64,000 bases of DNA from assembly GCA_022410635.1 (NCBI GenBank), contig JAJVDF010001800.1:21597-85596 (forward strand), given 5' to 3'. This document shows, piece by piece, positions 28,701 to 62,424 of the stretch; position 1 is the stretch's first letter, and every line of letters starts with the position of its first letter. The notes under the pieces were generated by a model, which saw nothing but the letters and a program-made list of their open reading frames with translations, made no database searches and was not told the origin of the DNA. Position numbers and translations under genes: made by a program. The stretch is from Tretioscincus oriximinensis (lineage: Eukaryota > Chordata > Lepidosauria > Squamata > Gymnophthalmidae).

Positions 28701-31700
28701 TTCCAGGAGAAGGACAGGGAGAGAACAACCCTGTTAGTTCTCCTGGCTCTCTCAACTGATTTTGGTGTCATTGATCATGGTATCCATCTAGAAAGGTTAT
28801 GGAAATTAGGAGTTGGGAGGATTGGCATTGCAATAGCTCTGCTACTGTCTCCAAGGCTGATACGTGCTTCTTGCTAGGCACCATGGAAATTTACATGTGA
28901 GGTTCATCAACCTTATCTCCCATGCTATTCAACATCTTTATGAAACTGCTGGGAGAGCTCATCAGGAGATTTGGAGTGAAGTGTCACTCTGTCTCTGTTT
29001 CACCTGAACTGGGAGAGGAAATTTAAGTGCTTGATAAGTGTCTGGAAGCAGTGATGGGCTGGATAGTTGCCAATAATCGAAGCTTAATCCACACAAGATG
29101 ACAGTGCTATGTGTTAGTGTTCTGGGTCCCTGAGGTTGGGACCTCAATAGGGTCGAACTGCCCTATAAGGGGCAGATGGAAAAGCTGAGGGTGCTCCAGC
29201 CCGTGCAGTAGTCTTGAGGTGTATTAATCATCATCATGTTCATTCAGAATATATTTGAAGACACATCTCTTTAACCTGGTCTCCTGCAAATTGAACAAGG
29301 AAAATATGAGTCTCTGGCTGTCTCTGCCATATTGCTTCTATCACAGAATATGTCTCTTGACTTTCTTTATTTGGTGCTTCTTCTCAATGACAAAAATTCC
29401 TGGAAGTAGCCAAGCACCCACTTCTGTATTTGTGCCATGAGTATTTGTGGCCTGATTTCATCTCTGCACGAATAGCATTTTTCTGAAACCAAAAGCTAGG
29501 AGCAAACACTAAATAACATAAGCAGCATTGCTATCCTGGGAAACCCCAGATGGAGATTTTTTTTTCTTGGATTAGACTGAAATCTNGGATTGCACTCATC
29601 TATCCCACAATTGTTCTGGAATTGTCTTGGATACATGTGGCAAACCCAATACAGTGCTGGGATAATCCTGGATTTTGTACTCAGAATACACCTTTGAAAA
29701 AATATTAAGTGTTCTTCAGCGCTGTTTAAGATAAAGTAAAAGATAATGGATCCTAGTGGAAATATGAAATAGTAATTGAAATTCCTTTCATTTCGCAGGT
29801 TGCAAGACTTGAAGGGCAGGTAGTACGATATAAAACTGCCGCAGAGAATGCTGAAAAAGTAGAAGATGAGCTCAAGGCAGAAAAGAGAAAACTTCAGCGT
29901 GAGGTAATCACATTTACTTTCAATAAAATCATTACATTTTTGATGCTTAATAATACTAGTTACTATATATATCAGTAACTTCAGAAAATAATTTTGTGTG
30001 CACAAAAAGCATTTATAAAACTGCTTTTGGAAGAGGGAAAGGGGGAAGAGAGGCTAGAAAGCCCAGTCTTATTTGCGGTAACGAGATCAGGTTAAATTCT
30101 GCTAGTTTTATAAATGCTTTTTTTGCACACAAAATTATTTTCTGAAGTTACTGACAGCTATGACTGTAATGAAGCTGTATAGAAAAAAGATTTTGTTACT
30201 ACACAATCCAAAGTGAATTCCACCACTTCAAAACCAATGGATAAGTCAGCCGTTTTGCAGGGGTTCTCAAAGGAGAAGGCATTATTTCCTGCTCTTCTTT
30301 ACTAAGAATACTTTCAAGCAAGTAGCAGCCAGATGTTTTGTCTCCATAGGCAAACCTTCTTTTCCCTCTCCAGTTGATTCCTGTGTCTTCCGTGAAACTT
30401 GTAACTCCTTCAACATCTGCTGAGGTGCGTTTTGAACAGCCTGGATTTTTAATGCTGAAACAGTAATTTTCTCAGTACCGCAGCACCTCTCAAAACTTTC
30501 CTTGTTGATATCTCAAGTAAAGAATGAAGTGAAATGAGTAATGTCTAACACATATAAGTAATTTCNTGCAAATGTATAGATTGTGCCATCTTACTTTCGA
30601 TTCCATGAACAATTGCATTGTTCCTCAACTTTTTCCTCTTCTGACCTATTACAAGACATTTGTTAAATTCTGAAGTCTGGTCTAACTACATTTATTGTGT
30701 GACTGACTAATCAGCTCTATTAGGCTCCATTGGTTAGAATTGTTCATAAAACCTGTAAAGAATAGCCACAAAAAGCAAAGTAACTTCATGTTCTAGTTCT
30801 CTTCTCAAGGTAGTAATTTGTTATCTGAGTAAAATACCTCTGACTTATTGCACGGACAAATGTTGTGCTGATTAAAACAAATGTTTCATAGAGAAGAAAA
30901 AAGCATTGGAGAAACAGCATGAGAACATCAGCAGGGAGCTCAGCAACTATAAGTTAGAAGAAACATCTTCATACTTCACTAGTTTTGTAGAGGAATGAAA
31001 AAGCTCTTGTTCAGATTTTGAGGACATCTGTCCTTTGACAAATGTCAGTTGTCTGTGCTACAGGAAGGCTTGTCACCTCATAACTATTTCTGTGCCTCAT
31101 TTTAAAAAAATGTCAATTGGAAAGTCTAAGATGCACACAGTATCAGCAACTATACAGAAGTATAGATTGGTTCAAGAGTGTCCCCGATCTCAAATCCATT
31201 TTTAATAACCTCTTTATGCATGGTTGTGTAGAAAGCAAATGTATAAACTCTTCCTTGTACATAGTTTTGGACACCTGGTTGCACATGGACCTTGATCAAA
31301 TGTGTTTCTGGGGAGAATGTAACATTCAGACTTCGTATTCCAGGTGAAACATGGAAGTCCTATTTGATCCTTATCTCCTAGGCAAGCAGTGATCGTGTTA
31401 TGGTTTGATAGCATTACTGCAAGCTGCTAAACATTTGATTTTTAACTTGAATCTTGAGTGCAAACTCCAGAAAGGCAGATGAGCAGCAAATAAGTACCAA
31501 AAGCCCAGTAAACTCAGTGATGGCGAACCTTTTATGCTCGGNGTAAATCTGTAAAAAAAACCTAGCTTAACTCAGGTGCTATGTCACATCTAGAAATATC
31601 AATAATTTTGTGGATTTGTTGAAGCTCGAGTCTAGTAAAAAAGTTATATTTTTGACACATGTATTTTTTAAAGAAGCAAAATCAAATATTTGTGACTTTC

Positions 31701-32361
31701 ATTTGCCAAATCTTCAATTGAAGGTTGGTATTTCATACACTTCAAGCCCAAGCAAGCACTACTAACTCCCATCTGTCAGCTTTTTATTAGTTATAATATT
31801 ATTTAACACTGGGAATCTGTACATGGGCCAAATTTCTTTTTTCAGTATTTTTTATTACATTTTATTTTAACCAGGGCAGTAGTGTGTCGCTCAAAATGTC
31901 TTGATATGCATGTCATAGGTTAACCATCACTGGATTAACTAGTACTTAATACAGGTCATCTAATGTTGCACAGCTCCAGGACCTGTTCTCTGTTGATTAG
32001 CTACTTTGATCTGGTTGGTTGACTGGGCTTTCTTGGGTGTGATCTTGATTGTATAAACAAGTTGTTTAATTTACCCAGCAGCAATACAGCAATTGTCGCT
32101 TGGATAACATAATCCTGACATNTCAGTTGTGGGTAGGAAGAAATTCTTTCTTTGCATTAAAAAAACTTGCGCTGTTTAGAATCACAAAACTGTATGAGGG
32201 AAAGCTATATAATGTAGTAAATAAGTATTTAATATTGTGTTCTCTTTTAGTTAAGAACAGCGTTGGACAGGATAGAAGAGATGGAGATGACCAATAGCCA
32301 CTTAGTAAAACGATTGGAAAAAATGAAGGCCAACAGAACTGCACTTCTATCTCAACAGTAG
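2903..32361 (+). CDS. LRRFIP2: LRRFIP2, C-terminal 14 coding exons (5' part outside window)
   Basis: Spliced gene; exons are listed separately and join in frame to 457 codons plus TAG. The family (LRRFIP1/2, DUF2051) is known to bind the leucine-rich repeat of Flightless-I and, for LRRFIP2, MyD88 and Dishevelled, acting in Toll-like receptor and Wnt signalling in the cytoplasm. Seen here: a Ser-rich stretch (visible residues 1-81, with SRRGSGDT), then long coiled-coil segments (about 82-258), the family signature [15 protein letters not shown] at the start of the exon at 18160, a second coiled coil (about 300-450), and the C-terminus ending LSQQ. LRRFIP2 is preferred over LRRFIP1 because of the sequence and because MLH1 is the tail-to-tail neighbour, as in mammals. 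The 5' exons are not in the window. The first eight visible exons are all multiples of three, so the listed sum is the all-inclusive form; real transcripts probably skip some. Confidence 0.95.
3571..3945 (-). mobile_element. Antisense L2-like LINE 3' tail
   Basis: Opens with a TTTA repeat (the 3' end on the - strand), then ATACCCGTAGGTCTCAGGGC, and is similar along its length to 54640-54970. One ambiguous base at 3681. Confidence 0.7.
4735..5033 (+). mobile_element. L2-like LINE 3' end, sense
   Basis: Reads [18 protein letters not shown], the typical C-terminal motif of L2 ORF2, then a tail with ATATAGAGTGGAATATAAAT and an AAAC/AAAT repeat. Ambiguous bases at 4818 and 4859. Confidence 0.75.
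7300..7341 (+). CDS. LRRFIP2: LRRFIP2 visible exon 2 (42-base small exon)
   Basis: Encodes [14 protein letters not shown], matching the short exon that precedes the PxSRNSA segment in LRRFIP2. Donor GTAAGT. The acceptor is a tandem TAGCAG, so the exon could also start at 7297 and gain a Gln. Confidence 0.85.
7882..7989 (+). CDS. LRRFIP2: LRRFIP2 visible exon 3 (36 codons)
   Basis: Acceptor TTTAATTTTAG, donor GTAAGT. Encodes [20 protein letters not shown] and ends with [10 protein letters not shown], a highly conserved LRRFIP2 block leading into the coiled coil. Phase 0-0. Confidence 0.95.
8090..8260 (+). repeat. Probable tRNA-derived SINE, decayed
   Basis: Contains the pattern of reptilian/MIR-like SINEs: GATTTGAATCTTCATTCAGC (box-B-like), TAGGTGATCTTGGGCTAC, then CTTGGAGTTGTTGTGAAGAT. 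Family not assigned. Confidence 0.5.
8613..8666 (+). repeat. GT/G-rich microsatellite
   Basis: Alternating GT interrupted by G runs, ending in ten Gs; about 220 bases upstream of the exon at 8887. Confidence 0.85.
8887..8958 (+). CDS. LRRFIP2: LRRFIP2 visible exon 4 (24 codons, likely alternative)
   Basis: Encodes [19 protein letters not shown] and LKELK, a heptad-rich coiled-coil insert present in only some LRRFIP isoforms. Acceptor CTCTAG, donor GTATCA. Phase 0-0, so skipping keeps the frame. Confidence 0.9.
9446..9564. mobile_element. 119-base interspersed element with 13-base target duplication
   Basis: Flanked by perfect TATATGAAGTAAT at 9433-9445 and 9565-9577, which fixes its borders. 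Opens TTCAGAGAAATAGCC, includes GACGTGTCTACGAAAGCTTA and ends TTTGCTGGAC. Related copies are at 56553-56650, 57553-57752, 33879-33915 and about 2410-2475. No poly(A) tail or coding capacity. I do not know its family name. Confidence 0.8.
10091..10261 (+). CDS. LRRFIP2: LRRFIP2 visible exon 5 (57 codons, coiled coil)
   Basis: Largest visible coding exon. Includes [19 protein letters not shown] and [14 protein letters not shown], the core of the first coiled coil. Acceptor TATTTAG, donor GTATGC. Phase 0-0. Confidence 0.95.
10345..11335 (+). mobile_element. GC-rich LTR-like insert (unassigned)
   Basis: About 1 kb, far richer in G+C than the flanking intron for its first 750 bases. Near its 3' end TTATATAAGC (about 11211) is followed by AATAAA (about 11252), an order typical of an LTR. 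Flanking TSD and TG...CA ends could not be fixed. A second copy of about 45 bases around the TATA-like box is at 12003-12050. No coding sequence supported. Confidence 0.4.
11731..11823 (+). CDS. LRRFIP2: LRRFIP2 visible exon 6 (31 codons)
   Basis: Encodes [19 protein letters not shown] and [10 protein letters not shown]. Acceptor TTTAACACAG, donor GTATGT. In the common LRRFIP2 form this exon joins directly to the [10 protein letters not shown] exon at 18160. Confidence 0.93.
12180..14125 (+). mobile_element. CR1-like LINE, reverse-transcriptase part and 3' end (defective)
   Basis: Three frame blocks read as one non-LTR reverse transcriptase: 12426-12755 ([33 protein letters not shown]), 12831-13013 ([18 protein letters not shown]) and 13050-13697 ([22 protein letters not shown] with both catalytic Asp, then [20 protein letters not shown]). 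Frameshifts and stops separate the blocks, so it is dead. The 3' end, GCTGGACTAGATGGGCTG to CTTCTTATGTTCTTA, is shared with 20386-20801, 43731-44228 and 46766-47012. The 5' border is uncertain. Confidence 0.85.
14126..15593. other. LRRFIP2 intron, no recognisable feature
   Basis: AT-rich, with no repeat or exon I can support. Confidence 0.5.
15594..15686 (+). CDS. LRRFIP2: LRRFIP2 visible exon 7 (31 codons, likely alternative)
   Basis: Encodes [20 protein letters not shown] followed by [11 protein letters not shown], a coiled-coil cassette known from longer LRRFIP isoforms. Strong pyrimidine tract before TTTACTGCAG; donor GTATGA. Phase 0-0. Confidence 0.9.
15687..17835. other. LRRFIP2 intron, no recognisable feature
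   Basis: 2.1 kb without a repeat or exon I can support. Confidence 0.5.
17836..17937 (+). CDS. LRRFIP2: LRRFIP2 visible exon 8 (34 codons, likely alternative)
   Basis: Encodes [20 protein letters not shown] and DELADLKEA, ending KTGE. Resembles the exon at 11731 (both open with LERQK and contain RDEL). Codon ANG at 17923-17925 contains an ambiguous base. Acceptor CTATCCAG, donor GTATGT. Phase 0-0. Confidence 0.9.
18160..18292 (+). CDS. LRRFIP2: LRRFIP2 visible exon 9 (family signature)
   Basis: Encodes [20 protein letters not shown] and [17 protein letters not shown], the most diagnostic LRRFIP stretch. Acceptor CCCTAAAG, donor GTAAGA. 133 bases; the split codon is completed by the exon at 19630 to give Asp. 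Confidence 0.97.
18320..18490 (+). mobile_element. L2-like LINE 3' tail, sense
   Basis: Ends in TCTGCCCTGAGACCTTTGGG, GGGATATAAGTATG and an AATA repeat. Starts about 30 bases past the donor of the exon at 18160-18292. Confidence 0.7.
18605..18825 (+). repeat. Probable tRNA-derived SINE, decayed
   Basis: Contains ATGAAGCCAGGTGGGTAATC, CACAGTTCTTTGGAGCTCTC and CTACTTCACAAGGTATCTG, a pattern common in lizard SINEs. One ambiguous base at 18689. Confidence 0.55.
19630..19679 (+). CDS. LRRFIP2: LRRFIP2 visible exon 10 (50 bases)
   Basis: Encodes (D)[16 protein letters not shown]. Acceptor TTTTTTTAG, donor GTAATG. A GAT microsatellite starts about ten bases past the donor. Confidence 0.95.
19690..19732 (+). 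repeat. GAT trinucleotide microsatellite
   Basis: GAT repeat with one GAA interruption, starting ten bases after the donor of the exon at 19630-19679. Confidence 0.95.
20386..20801 (+). mobile_element. CR1-like LINE 3' end
   Basis: Same 3' segment as 13750-14125, ending CTTCTTATGTTCTTA. Preceded by a small tandem repeat of a unit containing AGAATATCTGTTTAG (20328-20385). Confidence 0.85.
20805..20945 (-). repeat. Decayed tRNA-derived SINE 3' half
   Basis: Contains GAAGGGACTCAGAGCAGC and TTGCCCAAGGGCTTA, matching the 3' half of the SINE at 50723-51038 in the same orientation. Ambiguous base at 20857. Confidence 0.6.
21983..22103 (+). CDS. LRRFIP2: LRRFIP2 visible exon 11
   Basis: Encodes [20 protein letters not shown] and [13 protein letters not shown]. 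Acceptor TTTGAATTTCAG, donor GTACGT. 121 bases; the final base joins the next exon to make an Arg codon. Confidence 0.95.
22631..23244. mobile_element. hAT-like fold-back element with 8-base target duplication
   Basis: Ends TAGGGTTGCC / GGCAACCCTA, flanked by CCTGGGGA at 22623-22630 and 23245-23252; an 8-base duplication is the hAT signature. Internally it has three consecutive palindromes (22710-22771, about 22781-22804 and 22856-23053) and then an alternating purine-pyrimidine CG/CA tract dominated by Ns (23077-23192). No transposase. GC-rich against an AT-rich intron. A partial relative lies at 59443-59703. Confidence 0.85.
23719..23798 (+). CDS. LRRFIP2: LRRFIP2 visible exon 12
   Basis: Encodes (R)[18 protein letters not shown] and DVTTLEQN. 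Acceptor TTGNCTAG carries an ambiguous base at 23714 in the pyrimidine tract; donor GTAGGT. Confidence 0.94.
23799..24381. other. LRRFIP2 intron upstream of the L1 insertion
   Basis: No repeat or exon seen. The last 16 bases (24366-24381) are the left copy of the L1 target duplication. Confidence 0.6.
24624..26515 (-). pseudogene. L1 ORF2 remnant (reverse transcriptase C-terminal half to C-terminus)
   Basis: Read in three displaced frames: 26030-26515, 25532-26033 and 24624-25422. Contains [39 protein letters not shown] and the Cys-rich C-terminus. Frameshifted and lacking the second catalytic Asp. Confidence 0.85.
27683..28246 (-). pseudogene. L1 ORF1 remnant in the antisense L1
   Basis: About 187 codons with two ambiguous codons. 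N-terminal coiled coil ([20 protein letters not shown]), then an RNA-binding-like part with [17 protein letters not shown] and DRAHKVWN. Much shorter in its N-terminal part than the ORF1 at 62596. Confidence 0.75.
28660..29440 (+). mobile_element. L2-like LINE fragment, sense, decayed
   Basis: Reads [20 protein letters not shown], matching the L2 block LxLSxAFDTVDH with two changes (F-G-V for F-D-T), then broken downstream blocks to the 3' part. Ambiguous base at 28635 just outside. Confidence 0.65.
29799..29903 (+). CDS. LRRFIP2: LRRFIP2 visible exon 13 (35 codons)
   Basis: Encodes [20 protein letters not shown] and [15 protein letters not shown]. Acceptor CATTTCGCAG, donor GTAATC. Follows a 6.0-kb intron, two thirds of which is an inserted L1. 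Phase 0-0. Confidence 0.96.
29973..30153. repeat. 50-base inverted repeat with 81-base spacer
   Basis: Arms 29973-30022 and 30104-30153 are reverse complements with one mismatch (left arm begins CAGTAACTTCAGAAAATAAT). It lies 70 bases after the donor of the exon at 29799-29903. No flanking duplication; not a recognised transposon. Confidence 0.9.
31515..31932. mobile_element. hAT (Charlie/OC1-like) non-autonomous element
   Basis: Ends CAGTGATGGCGAACCT / AGGTTAACCATCACTG form imperfect terminal inverted repeats. The interior (CTCAGGTGCTATGTCAC, AGAAATATC) resembles what I remember of OposCharlie1-type hAT elements. Flanking 8-mers AGTAAACT and GATTAACT match at five positions, as expected for an old 8-base duplication. 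No transposase. Confidence 0.65.
32251..32361 (+). CDS. LRRFIP2: LRRFIP2 last coding exon with stop
   Basis: Encodes [20 protein letters not shown] and [13 protein letters not shown], then TAG at 32359-32361. Acceptor TTCTCTTTTAG. Confidence 0.97.
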   Translation, partial: LRTALDRIEEMEMTNSHLVKRLEKMKANRTALLSQQ

Positions 32362-33618
32362 ACTGAAAAATTATATATATATTTAAATAACCTGCCCCAA
32401 CTTTTTAAAATTCAGACTTCCTTTGGCACAAACCTGGAAGATTCGTTTAGTTTCATAATTAGATGGCAAAGATTTTGTAACAAGCAGGAGGTTTGAATTT
32501 TTATGCAAATACTGAGTTTTAGCATCTTCAGCAGCCTGCTGAAACCCACGGCTGTTTCACAATTGTGAAATCTGATTTATTCACTGAACTCTTTTGAATT
32601 GCTTTAATAATGCTTGGTGCTTTGAGACAGCTGCATGAATTTGACAGAATGCTGCAGAAACTTAACCAATAATGTGCTAAGGACATCATATGGCACAAGT
32701 GCCTTCTATATGGTGCAATGTAGACTTCCATGATTAGACTAAAGATAACTTTTTGGAATCATAACATTTATTTTAAAATACAATTGTGGGCCTGTGTTTG
32801 CTAAACTTTATACGTTTTTGATGGAAAACACTTTTGTAAAATATTTAAATTTATATAAAAGAGAAATGACTGTATAAAATTTGCTTTATTGCATGGGTGA
32901 TGCACACCTGCGTTTTAGAGTTCCAAAGAACCATCCCATGCTACTCTTTAGGAAAGGGTAGTGACATGTTTTGCTGTACATTGTGAAACTTGGGTGTGTC
33001 AGTGGCTGCTTGTGTGGAGTGGAGTATTGGGGAGGGGGAAAACATGGCAGGAAATAAAAATTAAATGGACACTTTACTTACCAAAATTAATACAGAGTAT
33101 GTTTGGTATTTTTATTTCTTTTGCAGTACTAACTTTTGATGGTTAATAAGTGACCACATGCCTGACCCAGAAAATATATTATCACAGACCAGAATCTGAA
33201 TTGCAGTTTTTTTGTAATAATTTTTTGGGAAGAATTCGTGTTACTGACGCCAGAGTTACAAAATTTAATTCGTTTCCTAATGGTCGGCAGGGGGAATTAC
33301 TGTAAACCATCCGGTAGGGTCTTTGCAGACAAGCTGATAGCCAAGTATGTTGACATCCAATCGTTTGTAGACACACCAAACTCAACTAACAGGACTAATC
33401 AGAATGACACTTGGTGTGGTGAGCCACGTCCAGTATACAAGCTTTGCAACTGTTTTTTCTTCACAGCAAAACATTTGTGCGTATTCTGAAATATTCAAAG
33501 TGAATCCTCCCAACAGTGCAATACAGTTTAATTGATTGTTGAATTTAACTGGCTTAAGTTTCCCCATAGTAAAATATATATAGTATATACAATTAATAAT
33601 TTCGCATAGGGATTTCCT
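32362..33618. other. Convergent 3' UTR region between LRRFIP2 and MLH1
   Basis: 1257 bases separate the two stop codons, and both 3' UTRs must terminate here or overlap. A candidate + strand poly(A) signal AATAAA lies at 33053-33058. Candidate - strand signals are ATTAAA at 33527-33532 and 33264-33269 and AATAAA at 33111-33116. I see no repeat in this stretch. Which signals are used cannot be told from sequence. Confidence 0.6.
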
Positions 33619-61290
<27,672 letters not shown>

Positions 61291-61989
61291 GAAGGAGATG
61301 GAAGAAGCCCAGAGCAGGGCTGAAGTGGAAGGTAGGCGCGGGCACGAGGGGTCCAAGGGGGAGGGCAGGGCACGCGCTTAAGTTAGGCCCAATGGGGCTC
61401 AAATGCGGAACCGAGGAGCTGTACGAGAAAGCAGAGAAAACTTATTCTCCTTCCTTGAAATCCAACAAGACGAGGCGCTGAGGGAGGCGGGGCTACTGCC
61501 GGGAAGCGCGCGCGCATCGCTTTTCCCTCAGCCTCCTCCGTCCCACACGTGCGTCTCTCTCCATGTACCAGCAGCAGCGCGAGGAAAGCCCGCCCACCGT
61601 CGCTCGGTTGGAGAGGCGGGGCTTGAGCGTGGAGGCCGAAGCCGATTGGGTTGCGTGGTCTGTCAATCTACACCCGGCGCTCCTTCCGCCCATAACAGAC
61701 GTCCTTCCTTCGAAAGGGAAAGAAGAAGGGAAACTGGAAAAGGGGCAGTAATTGTTTCCGAAGAACTCCCGCCGCGAGCCACCCATTGGCCGCTAGTGCT
61801 CATGGGAACTGTAGTCTCTAAAAGGGATATTGACATATTTAGGAAGCTCGTTTTGTAGTTTCTTTCATATTTTTTGGGGGCGTTGTTATTAGAATGGTAT
61901 GTCAAGCCATTGTTGCACGAAATAAGTCTCCCACTACTACATCCAGACGTCGTGAGCTCGTAAGAGGAGCGCTGTTGAATTGGGCCACA

Positions 61990-62250
61990 CACACGGCTTA
62001 TCCAGTCCACCAGCATTCCAATTGCATCCAGGCAGTCTCTTCAATGCTGAAGAGGCCTAGACGTTGCAGCCTGGATTCCTAAGAGAGGTGCTCCAGACTC
62101 TTGATCATTCTTGTTGCCATTTTCTGCACCTTTTCTAGTTCCACAATATCGCTCTTGAGATGTGGTGACCAGAACTGAACACAGTATTCCAAATGTGGAC
62201 TCACCACAGATTTATAAAGAGGCAAAACCTCCATCGTTGTTCCTCAATTC
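61990..62250 (-). mobile_element. Antisense CR1-like LINE fragment
   Basis: CTTGAGATGTGGTGACCAGA and TTTTCTGCACCTTTTCTAGT are the reverse complement of the CR1-like block FWSPHLK...[10 protein letters not shown] seen at 13550-13610. Broken. Confidence 0.7.
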
Positions 62251-62424
62251 CCTGCTAAGGGTATTTTACCAATACTGCCTGTTGCTCCGCAGGCAGGAGG
62301 ATCAAGGAAGCCTGACTTGTCCCACCAAGGGTCCATTGGAACAAGGCCGTGGTGAGGGCTCTGGACAGCATTATCAAAGACAAGTCACTCTCCATTGGAA
62401 GCAGGGGATGCAAGAATTGGCAGA

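Noticed and set aside
61403..61858. 151-codon open frame divergent from MLH1
   Set aside because: No recognisable domain; CpG-rich promoter DNA has few stops by chance. No support for a transcript.
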